A stretch of DNA of 48,199 bases from CAZNLL01 sp964573885 (GTDB lineage Bacteria; Desulfobacterota; DSM-4660; Desulfatiglandales; Desulfatiglandaceae), in contig CAZNLL010000011.1 of assembly GCA_964573885.1 (NCBI GenBank), positions 1-48,199 on the forward strand, written 5' to 3'. The translations under genes and the position numbers were made by a program. Of the stretch, positions 8,272-17,161 are shown one piece after another (position 1 is the first letter of the stretch; each line of letters starts with the position of its first letter). Below the pieces are notes generated by a model. The model did not search any database, was not told the DNA's origin, and saw nothing but the letters and a program-made list of their open reading frames with translations.

Positions 8272-9024
8272 ATGATGAACAAAACCAATTCCCGTGTTGT
8301 AGTGATCACAGGCGGATCAAGGGGGATAGGGCGTGCCGTGGCCTTGAAGTTTTCAGAGGAACGTGCCAGGATTGTCCTCGTCCATTATGACCCAGACGAT
8401 GATGCGTGTCGGGAAACCCTCGACGCCCTCCGGGAAAAAGGGGTGGAGGCAGAGGGGCAGAGATTGGATGTGTCTTCATTCCAGGCGGTTAGTGAGCTTT
8501 TCAAGGACATTCTTTCCCGATTTGAGGGCATTGATGTACTGGTGAACAACGCCGGGATTACCAAGGACACCCTTCTTATGCGCATGAGCGAGGAGAACTG
8601 GGACGCGGTGATCCGGGTCAATTTGAAGAGTGTTTTTAATTGCACCCATGAGGTCATCAGGGCTATGGTCAAACAGAGAGGTGGGACCATTGTCAATATC
8701 TCTTCAGTGGTGGGGCAGATAGGAAACCCAGGGCAGTCCAATTATGCCGCTTCCAAGGCAGGGATTATGGGTTTTACAAAGACCGTTGCCAAGGAGGTTG
8801 CTGGAAGAGGGATTACCGTGAACGCCGTTGCGCCGGGATTTATTGAGACGGAAATGACTGCAGTGCTCCCTGAGAAGGTCAAAGAGGATTGGGTAAAACT
8901 GATCCCTTTAGGCCGAGCCGGCCAAGTCCAAGATGTGGCAGAGGCGGTCTACTGGCTTTGTTCCCCTGCATCGAGCTATATCACGGGTCAGGTTATACAT
9001 GTCAGCGGCGGCATGTACATGTAA
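8272..9024 (+). CDS. fabG: 3-oxoacyl-[acyl-carrier-protein] reductase
   Basis: A 250-residue short-chain dehydrogenase that reduces 3-oxoacyl-ACP with NADPH in fatty acid elongation. It has the nucleotide motif GGSRGIGRA, NNAG after the fourth strand, the catalytic serine in NISSVVG, and the YAASK Tyr/Lys pair. The C-terminus ITGQVIHVSGGMYM is typical of FabG. ATG codons at 8272 and 8275 are both possible; AAGGG upstream fits either. It is placed between plsX and acpP. Confidence 0.95.
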   Translation: MMNKTNSRVVVITGGSRGIGRAVALKFSEERARIVLVHYDPDDDACRETLDALREKGVEAEGQRLDVSSFQAVSELFKDILSRFEGIDVLVNNAGITKDTLLMRMSEENWDAVIRVNLKSVFNCTHEVIRAMVKQRGGTIVNISSVVGQIGNPGQSNYAASKAGIMGFTKTVAKEVAGRGITVNAVAPGFIETEMTAVLPEKVKEDWVKLIPLGRAGQVQDVAEAVYWLCSPASSYITGQVIHVSGGMYM

Positions 9025-9104
9025 CGATCATCACGTTATTTTCCCCAATAAAAAAATGAGCGAACTGAACAAGGAAAAGAAATAGTCGGAGGAGGTATCG
9101 GCCT

Positions 9105-9344
9105 ATGGCAGCGGTGGAGGAAAAGGTAAAATCCATTATATGTGAGCAGTTGGATGTCGCTGAAGAAGATGTCGTCCCGGAAGCTTCTTTTGTGGACGAC
9201 TTGGGTGCCGACTCTCTGGACCAGGTGGAACTCATCATGGCCATGGAGGAGGAATTCGACATCTCTATACCGGATGAAGATGCGGAAAAAATCGCAACTG
9301 TGCAAGACGCCATAGATTATATCAAAAATGCACCCAAGGAATGA
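9105..9344 (+). CDS. acpP: Acyl carrier protein
   Basis: A 79-residue acidic carrier of growing acyl chains. The phosphopantetheine attachment serine is S37 in the motif GADSLDQVE. It starts at ATG 9105 with a strong GGAGGAGG ribosome site, in keeping with a highly expressed protein. Flanking genes are fabG upstream and fabF downstream; a long inverted repeat separates it from fabF. Confidence 0.97.
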   Translation: MAAVEEKVKSIICEQLDVAEEDVVPEASFVDDLGADSLDQVELIMAMEEEFDISIPDEDAEKIATVQDAIDYIKNAPKE

Positions 9345-9350
9345 GATGCA

Positions 9351-9406
9351 CCAAAGGGGAGGATGACAGGGTTTGGTGTCCAATTCCTGGTGGAATCCCC
9401 CTTTGG
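9351..9406 (+). repeat. Inverted repeat between acpP and fabF
   Basis: CCAAAGGGG (9351-9359) is perfectly complementary to CCCCTTTGG (9398-9406), and a small inner ATTCC/GGAAT stem sits in the loop. No T-run follows, so it is not a classical terminator. It may protect the acpP end of the transcript or reduce readthrough into fabF, which is needed in smaller amounts. Confidence 0.5.
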
Positions 9407-9458
9407 GCGATCCATATGTCGGGGTTAACGGAACAAATCGAGAAAAGGAGCGGTCAGA

Positions 9459-10700
9459 ATGACCAGACGGGTTGTGGTAACAGGCCTGGGTATGGTCACA
9501 CCCTTGGGCACCGGCGTTGAAAAGAATTGGGACAACGCCTGCTCCGGGAGATCTGGAATTGATACTATACAAAAATTCGATGCTTCCCCTTTCGCCTCTC
9601 AGATAGCGGGGGAGGTCACGGATTTCAAGTCCGAGGATTTCCTGGACAAGCAGCAGATCAGGCGTTTCGATATATTTATTCATTATGCCGTTGCTTCCGC
9701 AAGGATGGCCCTGGAGGATGCCGGACTGACGATCGATTCTTCCAATGGCTCCAGAATAGGGTGCATTACAGGTTCTGGACTGGGTGGTTTGGCCATGTTG
9801 GAGCACTTTCATCAGGTCCTCCTCGAAAAAGGCCCTCGAAAGATCAGCCCCTTTTTTATTCCCGGCATCATTGCCAATATGGCTCCCGGCCAGATCGCCA
9901 TAGAGTTCGGCATCAAGGGCCCCAATATCTCCATAGAAACGGCCTGTGCGGCGAGCTGTCATGCTGTGGGCGAGTCCTTCAGGCTCATCCGTGAGGGGAT
10001 TGTGGACGCCATGCTCACCGGCGGGGCCGAAGCAGTGGTCACCCCCCTGGCGCTGGGGGGGTTTTGTTCCATGCGGGCCCTCTCAACGCGCAATAACGAG
10101 CCCCAAAAGGCCTCTCGTCCTTTTGAATTAGATCGGGACGGCTTCGTGATGGGGGAAGGGGCCGGCATATTGGTGCTGGAAGAGTTAAACCAGGCCCTTG
10201 AACGAGGCGCCCAGATCTACGCGGAAATTGTGGGGTACGGTTTGACCGCAGACGCCTATCATGTCTCCGCCCCCCAACCCGATGGAGAGGGAGCGATCAG
10301 TTGTATGAAGATGGCCCTGGATTATGCGGGGATGAACCCCCAGGATCTGGACTATATCAACGCCCATGGTACGGCCACGCCTCTCAATGACCTTTCGGAA
10401 AACAGGGCCATTAAGGCCGTGTTCGGTGATCATGCCTATAAGCTGGCCATCAGTTCCACAAAATCCATGACCGGACATCTCCTCGGAGGAGCAGGGGGTG
10501 TGGAGGCGATTTTTACGGCCCTGACCCTTAAAAATGGTATTATCCCGCCCACCATCAATTATGAAACCCCTGACCCGGAGTGTGATCTGGATTACGTCCC
10601 CAACGTAGCCAGAAAGGCAACCATCAAAACGGCCATGTCAAATTCATTTGGATTCGGGGGGACCAACGCCTCTCTGGTCTTCAAGGCCTTTGAGCCATGA
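9459..10700 (+). CDS. fabF: 3-oxoacyl-[acyl-carrier-protein] synthase II
   Basis: A 413-residue condensing enzyme that extends acyl-ACP with malonyl-ACP. The Cys-His-His triad is visible: C163 in TACAASCHA, H303 in NAHGTATP and H340 in KSMTGHLLG. The C-terminal NSFGFGGTNAS motif is intact and length is normal. ATG 9459 has AAAGGAG upstream. It closes the fatty acid block. Confidence 0.97.
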   Translation: MTRRVVVTGLGMVTPLGTGVEKNWDNACSGRSGIDTIQKFDASPFASQIAGEVTDFKSEDFLDKQQIRRFDIFIHYAVASARMALEDAGLTIDSSNGSRIGCITGSGLGGLAMLEHFHQVLLEKGPRKISPFFIPGIIANMAPGQIAIEFGIKGPNISIETACAASCHAVGESFRLIREGIVDAMLTGGAEAVVTPLALGGFCSMRALSTRNNEPQKASRPFELDRDGFVMGEGAGILVLEELNQALERGAQIYAEIVGYGLTADAYHVSAPQPDGEGAISCMKMALDYAGMNPQDLDYINAHGTATPLNDLSENRAIKAVFGDHAYKLAISSTKSMTGHLLGGAGGVEAIFTALTLKNGIIPPTINYETPDPECDLDYVPNVARKATIKTAMSNSFGFGGTNASLVFKAFEP

Positions 10701-10743
10701 TCTCATTTCCAGTACCAACCCTCAATCGGAACTCATCAGAAAC

Positions 10744-10800
10744 AAGGCCCTTCTAAGGCGGCCCGAAAGGTGTCCGGGTCTCTCACGAGAGAAGGGCCTT
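10744..10800 (+). repeat. Inverted repeat between fabF and rpiB
   Basis: AAGGCCCTTCT (10744-10754) pairs perfectly with AGAAGGGCCTT (10790-10800), with a smaller inner CCCG/CGGG pairing. It ends 11 bases before the rpiB start and just before its GGGGGG ribosome site. It could be an attenuating or transcript-stabilising hairpin. The lack of a T-run argues against a simple terminator. Confidence 0.5.
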
Positions 10801-10811
10801 AGGGGGGCTTT

Positions 10812-11240
10812 ATGAAGGTTATTTTAGGCGCTGATCACGGTGGATTTGACCTCAAGGAGACCTTCAGGGCCCACCTCGATGGATTGCCTCAATACACGGT
10901 GACGGACGTGGGGGTCTACGACCGGACATCGGCCGATTACCCCCAGGTGGCCCATGAGGTGGCCCAGGCCGTGGCAAGGGGGGAGTTCAACCGGGGTGTT
11001 TTGATTTGCGGGACGGGACTGGGTATGAGCATCGTGGCCAATCGTTATAAAGGGGTACGGGCCGCCCTCTGCCACAATCTTTACACCGCGCGCATGTGCA
11101 GGCTCCATAACAACGCCAATATCCTGGCCGTGGGAGGACGGGTAACCGGCGAAGGCCTTGCTCTGGAAATGCTAGATCTGTTTCTAGATACTCCCTTTGA
11201 AGGGGGCCGTCACGAGCGCCGATTAAATCAGGTGGATTGA
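10812..11240 (+). CDS. rpiB: Ribose 5-phosphate isomerase B
   Basis: A 142-residue RpiB/LacAB-family enzyme that interconverts ribose 5-phosphate and ribulose 5-phosphate in the pentose phosphate pathway. Motifs include GADHGGFDLKE at the N-terminus, the CGTGLGMSIVANR loop with the catalytic cysteine, and NILAVGGR. Length is normal. ATG 10812 follows a G-rich ribosome site. It lies 7 bases before glyA, and the RpiB-GlyA pairing is common in bacteria. Confidence 0.95.
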   Translation: MKVILGADHGGFDLKETFRAHLDGLPQYTVTDVGVYDRTSADYPQVAHEVAQAVARGEFNRGVLICGTGLGMSIVANRYKGVRAALCHNLYTARMCRLHNNANILAVGGRVTGEGLALEMLDLFLDTPFEGGRHERRLNQVD

Positions 11241-11247
11241 GTACCCC

Positions 11248-12510
11248 ATGATGGATGGTAAGACACTCAAGAGGACAGACCCGGAGGTCTTCAGGGCGAT
11301 TCAAGCCGAGATTGTTCGGGAGAGAGACACCCTGGTCATGATCGCCTCCGAAAACTATGCCAGTCGTGCCGTTATGGAGGCCCAGGCCAGCGTGATGACC
11401 AACAAATATGCGGAAGGGTATCCGGATGCAAGATATTACGGCGGCTGTGAACTTGTGGATGAGGTTGAGAGGCTGGCCGTAGAAAGGGCCAAGAGGCTCT
11501 TTGGTGCGGATTACGTGAATGTTCAACCCCATTCAGGGTCTCAGGCCAATATGGCGGTATATCTTGGATTCTTGGAACCGGGTGACCTGATCTTGGGGAT
11601 GGACCTGGCCCAGGGAGGTCACTTGACCCACGGAAGCGGGGCCAATTTTTCCGGCAAAATCTACCGTGCCCTGTTTTACGGAGTAAATCCGGAGACAGGC
11701 TATATCGACTACGACCAGGTCAGGGACATGGCAAAAAAGGAGCGGCCCCGGATTATTGTGGCAGGGGCGAGTGCCTATCCAAGGCTTATTGATTTCCATC
11801 TTTTCCAGGACATCGCCCAGGAAACCGGTGCCTACCTGATGGCCGATATGGCCCATATCGCCGGCCTGGTGGCCGTGGGGCTCCATCCATCGCCGGTGGG
11901 TACGGCCCACTTCATCACCTCCACCACCCATAAGACACTCCGCGGTCCCAGGGGAGGACTGATCCTTTCAGCAGGGACGTATGGGCAGGAACTCAACAGG
12001 AGCGTTTTTCCCGGTATTCAGGGGGGGCCACTTATGCATGTCATCGCGGCCAAGGCCGTAGCCTTTGAGGAGGCCTTGGGGCCCGAATTCGCTGTTTACC
12101 AGCGACAGGTGGTGAAAAATGCGAAGGCCCTTGCTCGCGAACTTAAGGGCCATGGGTTTGACGTGGTGACCGGCGGCACAGACAACCATCTCGTCCTGGT
12201 GGATTTGACCAAGCGAGGGATGACGGGACAGGAGGCGGAAGTGGCCTTGGGCCAAGCCGGCCTGGTGGCGAATAAGAACAGGATCCCCTTCGATAAAAGG
12301 GGGCCAAAAGTCACGAGCGGTATCCGCTTAGGAACACCCGCTATCACGACCCGTGGAGTCAAGGAAGAAGAGATTACAGTTATAGGACAATTCATAAAGG
12401 AGGTCTTGGAGAATCCTGAATCCCATGAGACCCTCAGGAAAGTGCGATCCCAAGTCAGGGAACTGTGCAATCGATTCCCCATTTACCGGTATTTAGACGA
12501 GGAGTGCTAG
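11248..12510 (+). CDS. glyA: Serine hydroxymethyltransferase
   Basis: A 420-residue PLP enzyme that converts serine and tetrahydrofolate to glycine and methylene-tetrahydrofolate. The N-terminal MIASENYAS and YAEGYPDARYYGGCE segments and the PLP-lysine region TTHKTLRGPRGG are intact. ATG 11248 or 11251 may start translation. It ends immediately before the dCMP deaminase start, linking one-carbon supply with thymidylate precursors. Confidence 0.97.
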   Translation: MMDGKTLKRTDPEVFRAIQAEIVRERDTLVMIASENYASRAVMEAQASVMTNKYAEGYPDARYYGGCELVDEVERLAVERAKRLFGADYVNVQPHSGSQANMAVYLGFLEPGDLILGMDLAQGGHLTHGSGANFSGKIYRALFYGVNPETGYIDYDQVRDMAKKERPRIIVAGASAYPRLIDFHLFQDIAQETGAYLMADMAHIAGLVAVGLHPSPVGTAHFITSTTHKTLRGPRGGLILSAGTYGQELNRSVFPGIQGGPLMHVIAAKAVAFEEALGPEFAVYQRQVVKNAKALARELKGHGFDVVTGGTDNHLVLVDLTKRGMTGQEAEVALGQAGLVANKNRIPFDKRGPKVTSGIRLGTPAITTRGVKEEEITVIGQFIKEVLENPESHETLRKVRSQVRELCNRFPIYRYLDEEC

Positions 12511-12957
12511 TTGTCCAGACCTTCCTGGTCCGAGTATTTCATGACCATCACAAAAATGGTAGCCAAACGTTCAACCTGTTTGCGTCGCCATGTGGGCGCC
12601 ATCCTTGTCAAGGACAAACGGATCCTTGCCACCGGTTACAATGGGGCACCTGCAGGCCTCCGGCACTGTGAAGAGGTGGGGTGCCTCAGAAAGGACTCTT
12701 CTGTTCCCTCCGGGCAGAGGCATGAGCTCTGCCGGGGACTTCACGCAGAGCAGAATGCGATCATCCAGGCGGCCTATCACGGGATTCCGATAGCCGGTTC
12801 GACCTTATACTGTACCAACAAGCCCTGTGTTATCTGCACCAAGATGATTATCAACGCGGGGATTGAGAGGGTGGTTTACGAAGAGGGCTATAATGATCCG
12901 CTTGCCGACCAGATGTTGGCCGAGGCGGGCATCGAAATGGTGAGGTTCGAGTCATGA
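12511..12957 (+). CDS. Deoxycytidylate (dCMP) deaminase, ComEB-like
   Basis: A 148-residue zinc deaminase that turns dCMP into dUMP for thymidylate synthesis. The zinc and catalytic motif HAEQNAI and the PCVIC cysteine pair are present. The N-terminus MSRPSWSEYFM is typical of the family, which supports the TTG start at 12511, directly after the glyA stop, with GAGGAG 9 bases upstream. The stop overlaps the nrdR ATG by four bases (ATGA), indicating translational coupling. Confidence 0.92.
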   Translation: MSRPSWSEYFMTITKMVAKRSTCLRRHVGAILVKDKRILATGYNGAPAGLRHCEEVGCLRKDSSVPSGQRHELCRGLHAEQNAIIQAAYHGIPIAGSTLYCTNKPCVICTKMIINAGIERVVYEEGYNDPLADQMLAEAGIEMVRFES

Positions 12958-13433
12958 AATGTCCTTACTGTTCCAGGATAGATAACAGAGTCATTGATTC
13001 CCGGCTGAGCAAAGACGGCAGGATGATCAGAAGGAGACGGGAGTGTTTGGGGTGCGAGAGAAGGTTCACCACCTATGAAAAGCTGGAAGAAATGCTTCCT
13101 ATGATTGTCAAAAAAGATGGAAGGCGGGAGCCCTTCAGCCGGGAAAAGATCATCGGTGGAATCGGCAAGGCCTGCCAGAAAAGACCCATCAGTATGACCA
13201 TCATTGAGGAATTCGTGGACTCTTTGGAGCAGTATTTTCAGGAAATGGGCAAAAAGGAGATCGAGAGTTCAGAGGTGGGGGAGAGGGTGATCAACCAGCT
13301 AAAGGAATGGGACGAGGTGGCCTACGTTCGTTTTGCTTCCGTTTACAGGCAATTTAAGGACATCAATGAATTCATGGCAGAACTTGAGGATATTCTCAAG
13401 TCCAAGAAAGAAAAGAAAGAAGAAGAATTGTAA
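12954..13433 (+). CDS. nrdR: Transcriptional repressor NrdR
   Basis: A 159-residue repressor of ribonucleotide reductase genes that senses ATP/dATP. The N-terminal zinc ribbon has CPYC and CLGC, followed by the RRFTTYE junction, then an ATP-cone domain from about residue 48 to 138 (VKKDGRREPFSREKI). The C-terminus is lysine and glutamate rich. No NrdR boxes were identified in this window. It overlaps the dCMP deaminase and precedes ribD, a common arrangement. Confidence 0.96.
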   Translation: MKCPYCSRIDNRVIDSRLSKDGRMIRRRRECLGCERRFTTYEKLEEMLPMIVKKDGRREPFSREKIIGGIGKACQKRPISMTIIEEFVDSLEQYFQEMGKKEIESSEVGERVINQLKEWDEVAYVRFASVYRQFKDINEFMAELEDILKSKKEKKEEEL

Positions 13434-13496
13434 CCATTACCGGGAAGACGCCTTTTTGTGGAGGCCCTTGGGGATGGATGGGGCGGCTGTTGTGGA

Positions 13497-14603
13497 ATGG
13501 ATGAACGATTTATGAGAGAGGCCCTGGTCCAGGCCAAGAAAGGGCTGGGGTACACCTCACCCAACCCAGCCGTGGGGGCCGTTGTTGTCAAAGACCGGAA
13601 GGTTATGGCCCGAGGCTATCACCGGAAGGCAGGTCTACCCCACGCGGAAGTAGAGGCCTTAAAAAAGGTGGGAGGTGAGGCCCCGGGGGCCACCCTTTAC
13701 GTGACCCTTGAGCCCTGCAACCACTTCGGCCGGACACCGCCTTGTACTCAGGCCATCTTAAAGAGTGGTATCAAAAGAGTGGTGGTGGGGATGAAGGATC
13801 CCAACCCCGGGGTGACGGGCCGGGGGTGTGATTTGCTCAGGGAAAACGGCGTGGAAGTGGTTTCGGGGATCCTGGAGCCGGAATGCCTGCGCCTCAACGA
13901 AGGGTTCATAAAGTTCGTGACCGCCGGGCGCCCTTTTGTGACGGTCAAGTCCGCCCTGACCCTGGACGGCTGGGCCGCCACGGCCACAGGAGATGCCAGA
14001 TGGATTACCAATGAATCGTCAAGGCGATTTGTACATCGTCTAAGGGCCAGGACGGACGCCGTCATGGTGGGGGTGGGCACGGTCCTGGCCGATGACCCCC
14101 TACTCACGAGCCGTCTGGGGAAGGGCAGGACACGGGATCCCTTACGTATTATTCTGGACACCCATTTAAGAATACCCCGGGAGGCAAAGGTTTTGAGTGT
14201 GCCCTCCCAGGCGTCTACCCTCATTGCAGCGGGCAAAGACGTGAACCGGCGAAAGCTGGAAGGGTTGGAGGGGGAGCGTGTGTCGGTGATCACCTGCCCC
14301 ACCAAGAGAGGCAGGATTGACTTAGAGGCCTTAATGGGTATATTGGGCAAAAGAGAGGTCACCAGTATCCTTGTGGAGGGGGGGGCGGAAATCATCGGAT
14401 CTTTGGTGCGTGAGCGGCTCGTAGACAAATTCTGTGTTTTTAAGGCCCCTAAATTGCTGGGCGGGGATGACGGCATCCCCATGGCAAAAGGCCCCGGACC
14501 CGGACAAATCAAGGATTGTCTCCATCTCAAGGAGGTCCGGGTCAGGCGGTTTCAAGAGGATATACTTATAGAAGGCTACCCGGAGCAAAGGGAACCGATT
14601 TGA
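13497..14603 (+). CDS. ribD: Bifunctional riboflavin deaminase/reductase RibD
   Basis: A 368-residue enzyme for the second and third steps of riboflavin synthesis. The N-terminal deaminase has the zinc motif HAEVEAL and PCNHFGRTPPC; the C-terminal reductase (from about residue 145) has VKSALTLDGWAAT and ILVEGGAEI. ATG 13497 gives the usual start MDERFMREAL; GTG 13458 would add 13 atypical residues. It opens the ribD-ribE-ribBA-ribH cluster. No FMN riboswitch pattern was seen upstream, so the cluster is probably read from the upstream operon. Confidence 0.95.
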   Translation: MDERFMREALVQAKKGLGYTSPNPAVGAVVVKDRKVMARGYHRKAGLPHAEVEALKKVGGEAPGATLYVTLEPCNHFGRTPPCTQAILKSGIKRVVVGMKDPNPGVTGRGCDLLRENGVEVVSGILEPECLRLNEGFIKFVTAGRPFVTVKSALTLDGWAATATGDARWITNESSRRFVHRLRARTDAVMVGVGTVLADDPLLTSRLGKGRTRDPLRIILDTHLRIPREAKVLSVPSQASTLIAAGKDVNRRKLEGLEGERVSVITCPTKRGRIDLEALMGILGKREVTSILVEGGAEIIGSLVRERLVDKFCVFKAPKLLGGDDGIPMAKGPGPGQIKDCLHLKEVRVRRFQEDILIEGYPEQREPI

Positions 14604-14652
14604 GGGCTGGCCGGGGGCACAACTCCGCGTTGAAAAGACATTCAGGACTTCC

Positions 14653-15315
14653 ATGTTTACAGGCTTGGTAGAAGGTACGGGAAAGGTCACCATGCTTCGT
14701 CGCTTCGGGGAGGAACTGAAGTTGACCATTGCGCCCCATTTTGAGATGAAAGACTGTCGTACCGGAGAGAGTATCTGTGTCGATGGGGTTTGCCTGTCGG
14801 TGACGGAGGCCTCCGAGTCCGGTTTTAGTGCAGATGTTTCCGGGGAAACGGTGTCGCGGAGCACCCTGGGACAGAGGAGACAAGGAGACGAAGTGAATCT
14901 GGAGCGTGCCCTGCGCCTCATGGACCGGTTGGGAGGCCATTTTGTCTCCGGGCATATAGACGGGGTGGGACAGATAAAGGCCAGGGAATCCCGGCAGAAA
15001 TCCTGGTTTTTGAGGATTGGCCTGGATGAGACCTTATCGAGGTATATTATTGAAAAGGGCTCTATCGCCGTGGACGGGGTTAGTTTGACCGTTAATGCCT
15101 GTGAGAAAGGCTTTTTTGAAGTCAACATTATTCCCCAAACCGGCGCGGAAACGGCACTGTTGAAGAAGAAAGTGGGCGATGATGTGAATATCGAGACCGA
15201 CATGATCGGAAAATATGTAGAAAGGTTTCTGAGCACCGATAAGGAGGTACAAAAAGAAACGGCCAAGCCCGGGATAACTGCGGATTGGCTTGTTTCACAG
15301 GGATTTGGTGATTGA
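14653..15315 (+). CDS. ribE: Riboflavin synthase alpha subunit
   Basis: A 220-residue enzyme that dismutates two 6,7-dimethyl-8-ribityllumazines to riboflavin. It has two tandem lumazine-binding barrels: the first begins MFTGLVEGTGKV, and the second begins near residue 95 with HFVSGHIDGVG. Both contain the SxxVDGVxLTV-type element. It has about 20 residues beyond the usual C-terminus. It sits 49 bases after ribD and one base before the ribBA ATG. Confidence 0.95.
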   Translation: MFTGLVEGTGKVTMLRRFGEELKLTIAPHFEMKDCRTGESICVDGVCLSVTEASESGFSADVSGETVSRSTLGQRRQGDEVNLERALRLMDRLGGHFVSGHIDGVGQIKARESRQKSWFLRIGLDETLSRYIIEKGSIAVDGVSLTVNACEKGFFEVNIIPQTGAETALLKKKVGDDVNIETDMIGKYVERFLSTDKEVQKETAKPGITADWLVSQGFGD

Positions 15316-15316
15316 T

Positions 15317-16540
15317 ATGGCTATTTCAAGCATTGAGGAGGTCTTGGAGGATCTCCGAAAGGGTAAAATGATCATCCTCGTGGATGACGAGGACAGGGAG
15401 AATGAGGGGGATCTGACCATCGCCGCGGAAAAGGTGACTCCTGAGTCCATTAACTTTATGGCCAAGTTCGGCAGAGGCCTTATCTGCCTGGCCTTGGATT
15501 CAGAGATTGTGGAAAAGCTCAACCTTCCTCCTATGGTCTACGACAATCGATCCTCCTATAAGACCGCTTTCACCATATCCATTGAGGCACGAAACGGGGT
15601 AACCACAGGCATATCCGCGGCGGACAGGGCCCATACCATTCTAACGGCCATCGGGGATGATACAAAACCCGAGGACCTTGTCCAGCCCGGTCATGTCTTT
15701 CCCTTGCGGGCAAGGCGGGGGGGGGTCCTTTTCCGGACAGGCCAGACCGAGGGCTCCATGGACCTGGCAAGGCTGGCGAATCTCAAACCCGCAGCGGTAA
15801 TCTGCGAGATCATGAAAGACGACGGCACCATGGCCCGGCTGCCGGATCTGGAGGTATTCGCGGAGGAACACGGTCTGAAGATCGCCACCGTCGCTGATGT
15901 GATCGCATACAGGATGAGAACGGAATCCTTTGTGCACAAGGCCGCGGAGACTGTCCTGCCCACCCCCTACGGTGAATTCAAGGCCATTGCCTTTGTGAAC
16001 GACATTGATGATTACGAACATATGGCCCTGGTCAAGGGCGACATTGATCCGGAAAAAGAGGTCATGGTGAGGGTCCATTCCCAGTGTCTAACCGGAGACG
16101 TATTCGGATCCTATCGCTGTGATTGCGGGGACCAACTAAAACAGGCCATGGCCATGGTACAGAAGGCCGGGCTTGGCGTGATTTTGTATCTCCAGCAGGA
16201 GGGGAGAGGCATCGGCCTTGCGAACAAGCTGAAGGCCTACGCCCTCCAGGACAAAGGCCTTGACACGGTGGAGGCGAATGAAGAGCTGGGATTTGATCCG
16301 GACCTGAGGGATTATGGCGTGGGTGCACAGATCCTGGTCGCCCTGGGCGTTCGCAAGATGCGCATCATGACCAACAACCCTAAGAAGATAGTGGGCCTGG
16401 AAGGTTACGGATTGCAGGTTACAGGCAGGGTACCCATAGAATGTGAGCCCAGACCGGAAAATATCAGGTACCTCACCACAAAATGCGAAAAGCTCGGGCA
16501 TCTTATGAAGTTTTTCGAGAAATCAGATGAAGGGCGTTGA
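15317..16540 (+). CDS. ribBA: Bifunctional DHBP synthase/GTP cyclohydrolase II
   Basis: A 407-residue fusion. The N-terminal half makes 3,4-dihydroxy-2-butanone 4-phosphate (DDEDRENEGDL motif near residue 25, RRGGVLFRTGQTEGS). The C-terminal half opens GTP (SQCLTGDVFGSYRCDCG zinc cysteines, QQEGRGIGL). Both halves look intact. ATG 15317 is chosen because the ribE stop lies one base upstream and MAISSIEEVLEDL is a normal start; the open frame from 15290 is only an extension. Confidence 0.96.
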   Translation: MAISSIEEVLEDLRKGKMIILVDDEDRENEGDLTIAAEKVTPESINFMAKFGRGLICLALDSEIVEKLNLPPMVYDNRSSYKTAFTISIEARNGVTTGISAADRAHTILTAIGDDTKPEDLVQPGHVFPLRARRGGVLFRTGQTEGSMDLARLANLKPAAVICEIMKDDGTMARLPDLEVFAEEHGLKIATVADVIAYRMRTESFVHKAAETVLPTPYGEFKAIAFVNDIDDYEHMALVKGDIDPEKEVMVRVHSQCLTGDVFGSYRCDCGDQLKQAMAMVQKAGLGVILYLQQEGRGIGLANKLKAYALQDKGLDTVEANEELGFDPDLRDYGVGAQILVALGVRKMRIMTNNPKKIVGLEGYGLQVTGRVPIECEPRPENIRYLTTKCEKLGHLMKFFEKSDEGR

Positions 16541-16572
16541 GGGTTCAACGGGATAAATGCACGGGGGATATT

Positions 16573-17040
16573 ATGCCAAAGATCATGGAAGGAAAGCTTT
16601 CGGCGGCGGGATTTCGGTTTGCTGTGATCGTGAGCCGGTTTAACGATTTTGTCTCTTCAAGACTGGTTGAGGGGGCCTTGGATGCGCTTCAGAGACACGG
16701 CGCCACAGAGGAGCAGATCCTGGTGGCAAAAGTCCCGGGAGCCTTCGAAATCCCTTTGATGGCAAAAAAGTTGGCCCAGAGTGGAAATCACGATGCCGTG
16801 ATTTGCACTGGCGCGGTCATCAGGGGCGCCACGCCCCACTTTGAGTACGTGGCCGCAGAGGTCTCCAAGGGAATTGCGACTGTGGCCCTCGAGTCCAATG
16901 TGCCCATAAGCTTCGGTGTCCTTACCACGGACAATCTTGAACAGGCCATCGAGAGGGCGGGATCCAAGTCGGGGAACAAGGGTTTCGAAGCGGCCATGGC
17001 CGCCGTAGAGATGGTTAATCTCTTCAAAGAGCTGGATTAA
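16573..17040 (+). CDS. ribH: 6,7-dimethyl-8-ribityllumazine synthase
   Basis: A 155-residue enzyme that condenses the RibD and RibBA products to lumazine, usually as a 60-mer shell. Motifs include VSRFNDFVSSRLVEGA, VPGAFEIPL, GAVIRGATPHFEYVA and the FGVLTTDN segment. ATG 16573 gives the standard MPKIMEGKL start; the frame opens 12 codons earlier inside ribBA. It is the last rib gene before nusB. Confidence 0.96.
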   Translation: MPKIMEGKLSAAGFRFAVIVSRFNDFVSSRLVEGALDALQRHGATEEQILVAKVPGAFEIPLMAKKLAQSGNHDAVICTGAVIRGATPHFEYVAAEVSKGIATVALESNVPISFGVLTTDNLEQAIERAGSKSGNKGFEAAMAAVEMVNLFKELD

Positions 17041-17161
17041 CCCTTCTCCTCCTTAAAGCGGTCCTATTATCGGTGTAGCCTGAACATCCACGCCGGCCCC
17101 CCAAGGGCTTGGGCCAGACGGTCCATCTTTCTCCTTCTTGGTTTCTGGCTTGTGACAGGAC

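Noticed and set aside
13434..13496. Possible FMN riboswitch before ribD
   Set aside because: The space between nrdR and ribD is only 63 bases and shows none of the conserved RFN elements I know; the cluster seems to be read from the upstream operon.
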